The translations under genes and the position numbers were made by a program. Under the pieces are notes generated by a model. The model did no database searches, had not been told where the DNA came from, and saw only the letters and a program-made list of their open reading frames with translations. From JBBDIM01 sp040880405 (GTDB lineage Bacteria; Planctomycetota; Planctomycetia; Pirellulales; Pirellulaceae), in the NCBI GenBank assembly GCA_040880405.1, contig JBBDIM010000001.1:1-55354 (forward strand): a DNA stretch of 55,354 nucleotides. Reading direction: 5' to 3'. Shown here piece after piece: positions 31,997 to 41,363 of the stretch (position 1 is the first letter of the stretch; each line of letters opens with the position of its first letter).

Positions 31997-32965
31997 CTAG
32001 CGCCGCAATTCGGATCCAGGACCCGACTCTGCTTCGACCAACTCCGCGTCATGCCTGGCCACCGCTTCGGCGATCTCGGTTGCCACTTCGGTGCCGCCCG
32101 TTTGCTGATGCGCGGGGACCACCACGCCGCAGCTCACGATAAACTGCAGGGCCTGGTCGAGCGTGATGTTGAGCTCCAACGTCTCGCTCTTCCGGACACT
32201 AATGGTGAAGCCGGTCGCCGGCATGGGCGAGGTGGGGACCAGGATCGTCAACACTGGTTCACCCGCCGCTTCGTGGATATCGAGCATACTCTCGCTCGTG
32301 ACGAAACCGAGCGACCAAATCCCTTTCCGCGGGTACTCAACCGCCACAACCCGCGTGAACTTGACCTCCCGCTCGCTGAGCAGGAAATCGGTGACCTGTT
32401 TGACGGACGAGTAGACGTTGCGAATGACCGGAATCCGATGCAGGATCTCCCGCTCGGAGGTGTTCCACAATATCCGGCCCAGGCCGACGTTCACGAATCG
32501 CCCGGCGAGAAACAGGATCAGCACAAACACCACAACCGTTAGGGGAATGGTGATCTCGCGCTGGAGGAATTTTTCCTGTACGTACCGCTCGTAGATCTCA
32601 CCCCCGGAGGCGGGCATCCGTTCATCCCGATCGAGCAAACTATTGTCGACCGAGTTATACACCTTCCACGGAATCCACTGGCCATTCTCGGTTCGCTGGA
32701 AGTATTTCTCTCCAATTTGGGCGGTGTCATCTTCAGGGTCCGCTCCGGGGACCTCCGGCCGAATATCGGCGATCGCCCAGGTGATCGACGTGCGCGCGGC
32801 GCGTTCGATAGGAACCAGAATATATCGCTGGATCGTGCTGGCGACCCAAATCAGGATCACGACGGTCAAGAGCGGGGGGAGGACAAGGGCCAGGCCGCGC
32901 AGGATCGAACGGCGAAAGGTCTGGAAGGGGGTGTGATGAGGTTGGGTCTCATCCTTTTTGGGCAT
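31997..32965 (-). CDS. DUF502 family membrane protein
   Basis: A 322-residue protein with two membrane segments (about residues 22-45 and 135-160), separated by a large loop with acidic and aromatic residues, and a C-terminal DUF502 domain: RIPVIRNVYSSVKQVTDFL, GFVTSE and VPTSPMPATGF. These are the family signatures. The role in bacteria is not known. Start at ATG 32965 is chosen because it places the first membrane segment near the end; the frame extends upstream to a GTG at 33067. Confidence 0.88.
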   Translation of the reverse strand: MPKKDETQPHHTPFQTFRRSILRGLALVLPPLLTVVILIWVASTIQRYILVPIERAARTSITWAIADIRPEVPGADPEDDTAQIGEKYFQRTENGQWIPWKVYNSVDNSLLDRDERMPASGGEIYERYVQEKFLQREITIPLTVVVFVLILFLAGRFVNVGLGRILWNTSEREILHRIPVIRNVYSSVKQVTDFLLSEREVKFTRVVAVEYPRKGIWSLGFVTSESMLDIHEAAGEPVLTILVPTSPMPATGFTISVRKSETLELNITLDQALQFIVSCGVVVPAHQQTGGTEVATEIAEAVARHDAELVEAESGPGSELRR

Positions 32966-33153
32966 TGTCAAACTCGTGGAAGGAGGTGCGGTCGCGATTG
33001 ATCCATCGTTCCTGTTATTCGCGGGATCTGGCGGTTTCTCGGACAACCGGGGCCCGATATTTTTCACGGATCAAAGGGGGATCACCAGCGGACGGTCGCT
33101 CGCGGTGATATCCCCTCATTATAGGAAGTTTTTCCATTCCGCTAGCGGGCCCG

Positions 33154-33933
33154 CTACTCGTCCGTCATAAACCGGGGGGCGGTCCGAGCCACCACGGCGA
33201 CGTGAACCTCCGCCGCTTTCGCCTGGCGGCAGATCCGGCCGATGGCCGACGCAGTGGCCCCGGTGGTTAGCAGATCATCGACCACCAGGATTCTCTGTCC
33301 GAAAAAATTAAGCCCATTGGCCGAGGCGTACGCGTCGCGGACATTTTCTCGCCGGTCGGCAATCCGCAGGGTGCTTTGCTTGCGAATCGACCGCCGGGCG
33401 ACAATCGAACGCGTCGACAACCGCGCGGCGATCGATTTTCCGATCCCGCGGGCCAAAATGTCGGCTGGGCTTACCCCACGCCGGATCCGCCGCAGCCAAT
33501 GGGTCGGAACCGGTAAAATCCGATCGAAATAGTCGGGGCCATACTTCTGTGCAACCAAGGTTCCCAATGCTCTGCCCAGTCCCCAGGTAGTCGCCACGCC
33601 GGCGGCGGTCTTCGACCGCAACGCGGCGGCTTGGAGGGAAGCCTCGTAGTTACCCAGCGAGATCGCCCCGTCAAATCGAAACTTCAAGTGGCCACACCAG
33701 GGACAACCGGTACCCTGCTCCTGCCAATGAGGCTGAATCTCGGCGCTACAGCGGATGCAATGGCGAATCGCGCGGACATGGCGGAGGCAGTCGACGCACA
33801 GCGAGTCGCTAGCATCGCTGGCATTGGTCTCATCGAGTCCGCTTTGGCAAATGGCGCAAAACGGCGGATAAATCAGGCCCACGAACGCCTCACACAGGGC
33901 CCTCACCGGAGCCGCTCGCGCCACCGCAAACAT
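33154..33933 (-). CDS. comF: ComF family phosphoribosyltransferase-like protein
   Basis: A 259-residue protein. The N-terminus has a zinc-ribbon-like set of Cys pairs (CAIC, CVDC, CIRC, CPWC), followed by a type I phosphoribosyltransferase fold whose PRPP loop is VVDDLLTTGATAS. The family is linked to DNA uptake in naturally competent bacteria, but in most species its role is untested. No other competence gene is nearby. The gene lies 188 bp upstream of the DUF502 gene on the same strand. Confidence 0.88.
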   Translation of the reverse strand: MFAVARAAPVRALCEAFVGLIYPPFCAICQSGLDETNASDASDSLCVDCLRHVRAIRHCIRCSAEIQPHWQEQGTGCPWCGHLKFRFDGAISLGNYEASLQAAALRSKTAAGVATTWGLGRALGTLVAQKYGPDYFDRILPVPTHWLRRIRRGVSPADILARGIGKSIAARLSTRSIVARRSIRKQSTLRIADRRENVRDAYASANGLNFFGQRILVVDDLLTTGATASAIGRICRQAKAAEVHVAVVARTAPRFMTDE

Positions 33934-34105
33934 TTTTAATCGGTCCTTGGGGTCGAAATGGGTTGGAATGCAGGGTTGGCCCGATTTCGTCTAGGGACAA
34001 ATCGGCTCGGTCGTTATAAACAACCTGCCAATCGTACTCGGCCAGACGCATCCCGCCTGGTTCAACCGCCCCCTTCATCGTAATTACTAGGGAAACGGAA
34101 TTCCC

Positions 34106-35239
34106 ATGCTTTTAATCGACCGGTACCTATTACTTCAGTTTTTGAAGTCGTTCGCGATCTTCTTTACAAGCTTTACCGGGCTGTTTATCGTGATCGATTC
34201 GTTCAATAACCTGGACGAATTTCTGCAATATGGCGAGATGACCGGCAGCACCGCAGGGGTGTTGTTCGACTACTATTTCCCCCGCGTGTTCACGTTTTTC
34301 AGCATGACCAGCGGGGTGTTGACCTTGATCGCCGCCATGTTCACGATCACTTTGCTCCAACGAAATAACGAAATGGTGGCCCTGTTGGCCGCCGGAATTC
34401 CGCAAGGGCGGATCGTCCGGCCGATTATCGCGGCAGTGGCGGTCATCATCGGGCTATCGGTCATCAACCGGGAAATGATCATTCCCGCCTACATGGATCA
34501 ACTGACGCGGAACGCCCAGGACTGGATGGGGGATCGATCGAAGTCGCTCAACCCCAAGTATGACAACCGGACCGATGTCTTGATCAACGGCAGCTCTACG
34601 GTCGCAAAAGAGATGCGAATCAACAGCCCCAACTTCCGTCTTCCGAGGACCTACGAGGGACTCGGGAACCGCTTGGCGTCCGATCGAGCCTTTTATCAAG
34701 CCCCGGCCCAAGGCCGACCGGGTGGATTCCTGCTGGAAGATGTCAGCGAGCCGGTGACCTTGGAGGGGATCCAGTCGATTTCGATGCACGACGAGCCCTT
34801 CCTGCTGATGCCGGCCGATACCGATTGGCTCAAGCCAAACCAATGCTTTTTAGTGACGGAGCTGACTTTCGAGCAGCTTACCGCCAGCAACCAATGGCGG
34901 ACAAGCGCCGCCACCTGGGACTTGATTTCGGCCTTACGAAATCGAAGTCTCGACTTCGGGGCGGATGTCCGAGTCGAGATCCACAGCCGAATCGCCCAGC
35001 CATTTTTAGATTTCACCTTGCTGCTATTGGGGCTGCCGATTGTTTTGCGGAAGGAGCAGCGGAATGTCTTTCTGGCGATCGGCTGGTGCCTGTTGATTGT
35101 GATGTTGTTTTACGTAGTAGTCCTCGCCTGTCGCGGGCTGGGAAACAATTTCTGGCTCTCACCGGCCTTGGCCGCCATGTTTCCCCTCATCCTATTCGTG
35201 CCAGTCGCGGCGGGAATGTCCGAGCCGCTGCGGTCATAA
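34106..35239 (+). CDS. LptF/LptG family permease
   Basis: A 377-residue YjgP/YjgQ-type protein. Three membrane segments in the N-terminal half (about residues 10-35, 50-75, 95-120 including the LLAAGIPQGRIVRP motif), a periplasmic beta-rich middle (about 140-290), and three more segments at the C-terminus. Pairs of such proteins with LptB form the ABC transporter that extracts lipopolysaccharide from the inner membrane; only one is encoded here, so the partner must be elsewhere. LptF or LptG cannot be told apart by reading. A hairpin lies 25 bp after the stop. Confidence 0.9.
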   Translation: MLLIDRYLLLQFLKSFAIFFTSFTGLFIVIDSFNNLDEFLQYGEMTGSTAGVLFDYYFPRVFTFFSMTSGVLTLIAAMFTITLLQRNNEMVALLAAGIPQGRIVRPIIAAVAVIIGLSVINREMIIPAYMDQLTRNAQDWMGDRSKSLNPKYDNRTDVLINGSSTVAKEMRINSPNFRLPRTYEGLGNRLASDRAFYQAPAQGRPGGFLLEDVSEPVTLEGIQSISMHDEPFLLMPADTDWLKPNQCFLVTELTFEQLTASNQWRTSAATWDLISALRNRSLDFGADVRVEIHSRIAQPFLDFTLLLLGLPIVLRKEQRNVFLAIGWCLLIVMLFYVVVLACRGLGNNFWLSPALAAMFPLILFVPVAAGMSEPLRS

Positions 35240-35264
35240 CGGTGAAGTGCCACACCTTCCGCAA

Positions 35265-35295
35265 GTGAAAACGGGGTCAGGACTATTTTTTTCAC
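35265..35295. repeat. Hairpin with GGGGTCAGGACT core
   Basis: GTGAAAA and TTTTCAC arms around CGGGGTCAGGACTAT; the core is shared with the arms of the inverted repeat at 41625. It lies 25 bp past the LptF/G gene stop and could also act as its terminator. Confidence 0.65.
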
Positions 35296-35357
35296 ACGGG
35301 AGTGGTAAAGGTCCGTCCAGTTAGAGTTTACCGGTTCCACACACAGGATAGGCCATC

Positions 35358-35391
35358 GGGTGCCATGCCCACGCCCTCCAACGTGGGCATG
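35358..35391 (+). repeat. 34-bp dispersed palindromic repeat, copy 2
   Basis: Identical to 14043-14076 in its 34 bases (GGGTGC start, CATGCCCACG / CGTGGGCATG hairpin). It is the left end of the 274-bp unit. Confidence 0.85.
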
Positions 35392-35597
35392 TTTTGGCGG
35401 GTTAATTCTCCACCAGTAACTCGACTGACAACGACCGAAACGGCCGACCGAGAGCCAACGGTCAATTGAACATTTTGGTAGCTCCCACTTACCGGACAAG
35501 CCGGTGAATGGAACCCTGGCTCCCCGACAATTACGTCTGATGGAACGAGAGAGGGCGTCCGAACTTCCCGTAAGGGACAGGATCGTGTCGCACTTCT

Positions 35598-35631
35598 CAT
35601 GCCCACGTTGGAGGGCGTGGGCATGGCACCC
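35598..35631 (-). repeat. 34-bp dispersed palindromic repeat, copy 3 (inverted)
   Basis: Exact reverse complement of copy 2, so its GGCACCC end faces right. Flanking sequence on its inner side differs from the tail of copies 1, 2 and 4. Confidence 0.85.
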
Positions 35632-35758
35632 AGCCAACCAATGGCCTTTCTCCCCTGCTAGCGTCTCTGAATCGCTCTAGGCAATTCGCCGCGATGTTTC
35701 TACGATCCACCCCCATTGTTGGCAAACAAAAATTGGGAAATCGGGCAGGCCGGAGCGG

Positions 35759-37378
35759 ATGAGAGCAATGTTGACCAAACTGATGCGAACAGGATGCCTG
35801 CTGGCGCTGTTGATTCCACTGGGGACCGGCTGCGGCGCGAAGAAGGATGAGGCGAACCAGGCACCGCCCCCTGAAGCGATCAACGAGCCAATGGTTGCCG
35901 CACCGGCCGAGCAGCCGGAGGTTCCGAGGGCGGAATTCCAACGCGAACCAGCGGAGGTCGCTCCGCAACTCGCCGAGCCGTTGGACGCACCGCAACTTCG
36001 ACGACATGCGGTCGCGCCGAACGAGCAAGCCGAACCATGGAGTCAGAAACAGGCGCTCAGCGAGGACTCGCAGCATCGGCAGTTCATGGAGCAGATGGCT
36101 CCCCAAATGCAGCCGATGCAAGCCGCGCCAATGATGGCCCAAGCGGAAAGCAACTACGACGTCGTCGAGGTCTTCTATGGTACCGACCGGGCCACTGAGT
36201 TGAACGAAGGCTTGATCCCCCTGGAGCTTCAACCCTACATTCCCGCGGCAATTTCACTCGGCCTGGCCGCGGTCGTCGCCTTGATTCTGCTGCTTATGCG
36301 GCAGGCGCAAGTCGCTGCCTTGGCGGCGCTCGCCGGAGTCGCGATCGGCGGATATTTGGGCTACGAGGGGCTGATCGAGTCGCAAAAGCACCAGCGCTGG
36401 CAGGAGACCGGCTCGCTCGCATTTGGACGCATGCTGGGGGAATTGCAGGTGGGAGTTTGTCAGGTGAGCATCCCCAAGACCCATAAGAGAGGAATGCTCG
36501 AATCCCCTTCGATCCTGCGGATGGAGTTCGCCGAGAAGCCCGAGGACCATGTCGTTCTGCTGGAGACCAAATCGAAAGAGGAAGAAGAGTTCTTCGAACT
36601 CATGCGGCACCGAGTCGAACAGTCGCCGAACCGCGATCTGTTGATCTTCGTGCATGGCTATAACGTCACGTTCGAAGACGCCGCTCGGCGGACCGCCCAG
36701 ATCGCTCACGATTTGAAGTTCCGAGGGGCCCCGGTCTTCTTCAGTTGGCCCTCGCAGGGAGAGCTGTTCGGGTACGTCTCCGACCGGCATAACTCGATCT
36801 GGACCGCCTCGCACCTCAAAGAGTTCATGCTCAAAATCCACCAGCAGAGTGGCGCGCGGTCGATCAACCTGATCGCCCACAGCATGGGCAACCGGGCCAT
36901 GGGCGCGGCCATTCGTGACTTGGCCGACGACCTGGGAGAGAACTCCAAGATTTTCAACGAGGTGATCCTCGCGGCCCCAGATGTCGACGCCGACGTCTTC
37001 CGCAACGAGATCGCGCCGCGGATCTTGGCCCTTTCGAACCACGTGACCCTCTACGCCTCGCAAAACGACTTGGCCCTGAAGGCTTCCCGCGCGGTCAACG
37101 GGTATCCCCGAGCAGGCGATACCGGCCTGGGAATTATGATCGTCGACGGGATCGATACCGTCGACGTCACCGAGATCGACACCAGCTTCGTCGGTCACGC
37201 TTACTACGGCGACAACACCTCGGTCATCTCAGACATCTTCGCACTGATCCACCACGCCCAATTCCCCCACCAACGGTCCTGGCTCCGCAACGTCACCTCG
37301 CACAACGGCCCGTATTGGCTGTTCGAGAAAGGACAACCGGCAAGTATCTCGCAGCAAGGCGAGGGCTTTTCTCGGTAA
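35759..37378 (+). CDS. DUF900 alpha/beta-hydrolase lipoprotein with inserted membrane hairpin
   Basis: A 539-residue protein. A lipoprotein signal ends in LGTGC (Cys25), followed by a Pro/Ala/Glu-rich linker with a Met/Gln-rich stretch (106-130). The DUF900 hydrolase begins at VEVFYGTDR (137-144), is interrupted by two membrane segments (about 160-180 and 184-204), and resumes at VCQVSIPKTHKRG. The FVHGYNVTF oxyanion region is near residue 300 and the nucleophile is Ser375 in AHSMGNRA. The substrate is unknown. The gene stands alone between two repeat-bearing gaps. Confidence 0.88.
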   Translation: MRAMLTKLMRTGCLLALLIPLGTGCGAKKDEANQAPPPEAINEPMVAAPAEQPEVPRAEFQREPAEVAPQLAEPLDAPQLRRHAVAPNEQAEPWSQKQALSEDSQHRQFMEQMAPQMQPMQAAPMMAQAESNYDVVEVFYGTDRATELNEGLIPLELQPYIPAAISLGLAAVVALILLLMRQAQVAALAALAGVAIGGYLGYEGLIESQKHQRWQETGSLAFGRMLGELQVGVCQVSIPKTHKRGMLESPSILRMEFAEKPEDHVVLLETKSKEEEEFFELMRHRVEQSPNRDLLIFVHGYNVTFEDAARRTAQIAHDLKFRGAPVFFSWPSQGELFGYVSDRHNSIWTASHLKEFMLKIHQQSGARSINLIAHSMGNRAMGAAIRDLADDLGENSKIFNEVILAAPDVDADVFRNEIAPRILALSNHVTLYASQNDLALKASRAVNGYPRAGDTGLGIMIVDGIDTVDVTEIDTSFVGHAYYGDNTSVISDIFALIHHAQFPHQRSWLRNVTSHNGPYWLFEKGQPASISQQGEGFSR

Positions 37379-37814
37379 GGCATGTCAAATATTGCAATAA
37401 AGGTGTGCCCGGCGTAGTCTGACACGAGGAGAACATGCCATGGCAATCCGCGACTCTTTTTATTAGCCACAGAGGTCACCGAGAGCACAGAGACGGAGAA
37501 GAGCAGCCGCCGAAGCAATCGGGCTCATCAAAGAAAACTAGCCACGGATGGGCAATCAGCGGAATCGTCTTTCAGCCCCGGCAGGGGCTAGGAACAGTCG
37601 AAAAAAGGGAAGTTATTTGTCGTTCTCTCCTAAATACCTTTTTTTGTAATCTGATCGCAATCGTGGCTAGCAAGAGGTGTTCAACTTACTTCTCTCTGTG
37701 CCCTCTGTGGCTATCCCCTTTTTTTAGTCACCGAGTGCAGATGGGCGTAGGTCGCGTGGGACGGCTATCCGTTTCCGCAGCAGGCGAGTTTTCGAACCAC
37801 AGCTTTTGGGGGTT
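37379..37814. other. 436-bp gap between convergent genes
   Basis: Holds the diverged CCACAGAGG inverted repeat at 37466-37711. Both neighbouring genes end here, so it is a terminal region for two transcripts; no classic terminator with a T-run was identified. Confidence 0.55.
37466..37711. repeat. Diverged CCACAGAGG inverted repeat
   Basis: Left arm from 37466 (GCCACAGAGGTCACCGAGAG...) and right arm 37691-37711 (reverse complement of GCCACAGAGGGCACAGAGAG). The arms are less perfect than at 2531-2724 but of the same type. Confidence 0.7.
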
Positions 37815-40800
37815 CTACTCGCGTAAAATCCCCACCTCCGCCGGCACGTTCCCCACGAACCACGAAAAGTTCTCTTCGCCGCGGAAGTGGATGCTTTTAA
37901 TTGGGGTTTTGTCGTCGGGGCTGAAGACTCGGACGCGGAGGCCTTCCAGTTTCAGGCCCGTTGCACCGGGCCAACCCCAGAAGTAGCGGCCGTTGTCGTA
38001 CCACTGGCCGACTCCTTCGTCCAGCAGTTTCCACTCACCGGCGATCCGGCCTTCAATCTTCCAGGCGGCTTTTGGTTGCGGCTGATTGGGGTAGGTCCCG
38101 CTGAGGGTGATGAGGTTCACCTCGACCGGCTGTTTCCAGCGGGCCTGCCAGGTGACGGCGTTTTCTTCGCTGACCACTCCTAGCTCGGCGCCCATTCCGA
38201 CACCATGTTCGTGCCACTGCGACTTCCGGGCGAAGTCTCCCTTGGTGGGGTCGAACACCGGATCGGCCGGATGCCCGCGAAGGCCTGCGTCGAACTCGCT
38301 GGCCGTTGAGGAGATCTCGGCGGAAAGCAGCAGGTTCTCGGCAGTGGACGGGAGGTGAATCTTTTCCGCTGAAACGTGCATCGTCCCGGTAATTCGTTCT
38401 CCTTCCGCCTCATCAAGTCCCTTGCTGAGGGTGAGAAAGGCGAACAGATCCGCGATTTCTTCCGGCGAAAGCTGTTTCTCGACCCCCTCCGGCATCAGTG
38501 AGACCTCACTGATTTTCATGTCCTCGACATCCTCTCGGGCGATCGTCTCCAGCTTCGCCCCTTGCAGCATGAGGACAACGCGTGAGGGGCTGTCTTCTAC
38601 CAGCAGCCCGCTTAGCACGCGGCCGTCGGCGGTTAGCACGGTGCGGCCTTGGTAGTCCTTGCCGATTACCAGGCTGGGGTCGAAGACGTTGGAGAGCAGT
38701 TGTTCGAGCGTTCCCCGCCCATTGACGGTAATCTCTGGACCCACCTCAAACCCTTCGCCGTGGATTTTGTGGCACTGCCCGCACAGTTTGGTGTAAACCT
38801 GTTTCCCGTCGTGCGGGTTGCCGGGCTTGGTCATCACGAGCCGCCGCATCTGGGCGACGACCAACTCGCGATCCGGATTCCGCCCGGTTCGGACTTGGCC
38901 AAACAGCTCGGTAATCCGGGGCAGCGTCGCCTCGTCTGAGGACTGAGCCCAGCGGCTGATTTGGTTGGAGCTGAGGAGGTTGCGATCGACTTTTTCCTGC
39001 TCCACCGCCGTCAACAGCGCATCGCTCCAGACGGGCCGTTGAAGCAATACTTCAATCGCTTTAGGACGCAGTTCCGCAGGTAACTTTTCTATTCGGGACA
39101 AGAGGACCTCGCCCACTTGCGCGCTACTGGACCGGCCCAAGGCCTGGATCACTTGCCCCTGAAACTCGGGCGAATCGTCCGCACCGTCGAGCATCCCGGT
39201 CGCCAGCGTTACGGCTTCCTCCCGGCCGCTGGTGATCATCGCGCTGAGGGCGGCGATCCGCTTGTCGCCGGAGGTTTCGCTGGAAGTCGCTACCTTGCTC
39301 ACCACATCCCAGGCCGCCGGGTCGTTCCACGAGAGGGCCAGCATCGCCGCTTGGTACGAGGCGTCACTCGGTTTGTCGGCGGTCAGCAGCGGCTTGATCG
39401 CCTGTTCGAGCAGGGCCCGCAGGGCAGTCAGCCGGTCGCCGCTGATCTCGCGGGACTGGACCCTCTCGGTGATCTGCCGCAGGCAAACCATGAGCTGTTC
39501 ATCGCTGCCAGACTGCTGGGCCAAGAGGTACACGAGCCCGGCGACCGGTTCCGGTGGAAGACCCCGAGTGGCGAGAATCCGGTCGACCGCCCGCGGCAAG
39601 ATTTGGGCGACGCCTGGGTGATCGAGCTGGCCATGGTTTCGCATCCAGTCGATGAACGTCTCGCTGTCGGTCTCTAGCAGCGGGTGGAGGTTTTGCCAGA
39701 CGATCGGCGGAATCAGCTTGTCCGAGCCACTCTGCTGTAAGACGGAAAGCAGTGTGGGGATGGTATCGATCGCTTCGATCTTAGCCGCAGTGATGGCAAC
39801 TTGCAGTTGCACGTCGGGACTTTCGTCCATCGCCAGTTCGGTCACTCGGGCGGTGATCTTCGCATCCGATGTTTTCATGTTCCCAGCGGCGCGGACACCC
39901 CAGGCGCGGAAGGTGGGGACTTCGTGCTTGAGCAGTTGTTTATGGAACGCGGTGTCGAGCTGGCCGGTTCCGACCAACGCATACAGGGCATGCAGCCGAG
40001 TCTTGCGAGGGGCTTCGCTTCCCAGAACCAAGGCTTCTAACTTGGCGCGGTCGGCCGGGTCGGCCCTTTCGCTGAGGATTTGCTGGGCCAGTTCGCGGAA
40101 GTAGAGATTGGGGGAGTGGAGCCGCTCGATCAATTGCTCGCCTGACTCTTGGGCCAGGTCGAACGGTTCGGCCCGCGGGGTCTCTTCGTAGCGGATGCGG
40201 TAGAGCCGTCCTTTATCACGATTCACTTCGCCTGGCCGAGCCATCGCGTCCTGGTAGCAGTGGAACCGGTCGTACCAGTCGAGGACGTACAGGCAGCCAT
40301 CCGGGCCGGTCTTTTGGGCGACCGGCATGTGCCAGACATCGTTGGCGGTGACAAAGTCAGGCCGCGGCTTAGCGAAGTAAGTGGAACCGTCCCGCTCTAG
40401 CGTATCGACATTGAGGCATCCGGCGTGGATGTTGCCCATGTACAACCGGTCGCGGTACTCTTCGGGGTAGGCGTCGCTGTCGAAGTAGGTGATGCCGCAG
40501 TAGGCGGCCATCTGATGTTTATGCTTGACGATCGATTCCAGCTTCCAGGTGAACGGCGGATAGGGGCCACCTTGGCGATGGTAGTATCCGGTTTCGGTCA
40601 GATGCCACAGGTGGTCGATCACGCAGGCGCTCAAAAAGGCGCTCCCCTCTGGATTGAACGCAATGCCCCACGGGTTACTGGTCCCTTCGGCGAACAGCTC
40701 GAAGTCGTGGTTGCGGGGATTGATGCGGAACATCGCGCAGGTGAATTTATGTTCCTTCCCCTGATGTTTTATGTGGCTCGGATTGAACACACCGTTCAGG

Positions 40801-41363
40801 CCATACAGGTATCCGTCCGGGCCCCACACCAAGGAGTTGGGTAGCTCGTGGGTATCGAAGCGGCCGAAACCGGTTACCACGACGGTTTGCTTGTCCGCCT
40901 TGCCATCGCCATCGGTGTCTTCCAGAAACAAAATATCCGGGGCGTTGGCGACCCACACGCCACCATGACCCACGGCGATGCCGGAGGGAATGTTGAGCCC
41001 TTCGGCGAAGATCGTCACCTTATCCATCTTGCCATCGCCGGTGGTGTCTTCCAGGACCTTAACTCGGTCACGGCCGGGGCCCGCCGAATGCCGGGGGTAC
41101 TCGAACGACTCGGTCACCCACACGCGCCCCTTTTCATCGAAGGTCATCGCTACGGGATTCACGATGTCCGGTTCCGCCGCAACCACCTCCACTGAAAACC
41201 CTGGCGGTACGGTAAACTTCTTGGCGGCCTGTTCGGGACTTAGCGGAGGGCCCGGCACTCCGGCTTGACGGCGGGGGACGAACTCATCCTGAGCGACGAG
41301 GAAACCGGCGGGGCAAAGGAGCAGAAGCAGCGGTAGCAACCGGCGGAGATCGAGTGAGGGCAT
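37815..41363 (-). CDS. PVC-type heme-binding protein with propeller, HEAT and discoidin-like regions
   Basis: An 1182-residue exported protein. A signal peptide (RLLPLLLLLCPAGFLVAQ) is followed by the planctomycete dehydrogenase-like beta-propeller (about residues 40-400; GRVWVTESFEYPR, YNSL-like DTHELPNSLVWGPDGYLYG), a HEAT-repeat region (about 415-820), a c-type heme domain with CGQCH near residue 860, and a C-terminal beta-rich domain. The family is thought to bind or oxidise sugars with the heme as electron acceptor, but this is not shown. Start at ATG 41363 gives the signal; the frame opens at a GTG, 41405. Confidence 0.92.
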   Translation of the reverse strand: MPSLDLRRLLPLLLLLCPAGFLVAQDEFVPRRQAGVPGPPLSPEQAAKKFTVPPGFSVEVVAAEPDIVNPVAMTFDEKGRVWVTESFEYPRHSAGPGRDRVKVLEDTTGDGKMDKVTIFAEGLNIPSGIAVGHGGVWVANAPDILFLEDTDGDGKADKQTVVVTGFGRFDTHELPNSLVWGPDGYLYGLNGVFNPSHIKHQGKEHKFTCAMFRINPRNHDFELFAEGTSNPWGIAFNPEGSAFLSACVIDHLWHLTETGYYHRQGGPYPPFTWKLESIVKHKHQMAAYCGITYFDSDAYPEEYRDRLYMGNIHAGCLNVDTLERDGSTYFAKPRPDFVTANDVWHMPVAQKTGPDGCLYVLDWYDRFHCYQDAMARPGEVNRDKGRLYRIRYEETPRAEPFDLAQESGEQLIERLHSPNLYFRELAQQILSERADPADRAKLEALVLGSEAPRKTRLHALYALVGTGQLDTAFHKQLLKHEVPTFRAWGVRAAGNMKTSDAKITARVTELAMDESPDVQLQVAITAAKIEAIDTIPTLLSVLQQSGSDKLIPPIVWQNLHPLLETDSETFIDWMRNHGQLDHPGVAQILPRAVDRILATRGLPPEPVAGLVYLLAQQSGSDEQLMVCLRQITERVQSREISGDRLTALRALLEQAIKPLLTADKPSDASYQAAMLALSWNDPAAWDVVSKVATSSETSGDKRIAALSAMITSGREEAVTLATGMLDGADDSPEFQGQVIQALGRSSSAQVGEVLLSRIEKLPAELRPKAIEVLLQRPVWSDALLTAVEQEKVDRNLLSSNQISRWAQSSDEATLPRITELFGQVRTGRNPDRELVVAQMRRLVMTKPGNPHDGKQVYTKLCGQCHKIHGEGFEVGPEITVNGRGTLEQLLSNVFDPSLVIGKDYQGRTVLTADGRVLSGLLVEDSPSRVVLMLQGAKLETIAREDVEDMKISEVSLMPEGVEKQLSPEEIADLFAFLTLSKGLDEAEGERITGTMHVSAEKIHLPSTAENLLLSAEISSTASEFDAGLRGHPADPVFDPTKGDFARKSQWHEHGVGMGAELGVVSEENAVTWQARWKQPVEVNLITLSGTYPNQPQPKAAWKIEGRIAGEWKLLDEGVGQWYDNGRYFWGWPGATGLKLEGLRVRVFSPDDKTPIKSIHFRGEENFSWFVGNVPAEVGILRE

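Larger units (their letters stand above)
35358..35631. mobile_element. MITE-like unit with 34-bp inverted ends
   Basis: Bounded by copies 2 and 3 of the palindromic repeat in opposite orientation; the two 34-mers are perfect reverse complements. The 206-bp interior has no recognised gene. No clear target duplication was seen. Called mobile by structure only. Confidence 0.5.
35240..35758. other. 519-bp repeat-rich gap
   Basis: Contains the hairpin 35265-35295 and a 274-bp unit (35358-35631) bounded by perfect 34-bp inverted repeats. No protein gene is evident inside. Near 35543-35562 a GAACGAGA...GGCGTCCGA block recurs at 52384-52401. Confidence 0.7.

Noticed and set aside
33890..34078. 62-codon minus-strand frame overlapping the comF start
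   Set aside because: It overlaps comF in another frame and has no features of a real protein.
35240..35758. Possible CRISPR-like array because of repeated 34-mers
   Set aside because: Only two copies, in opposite orientation, with a 206-bp interval; no spacer pattern and no cas gene.
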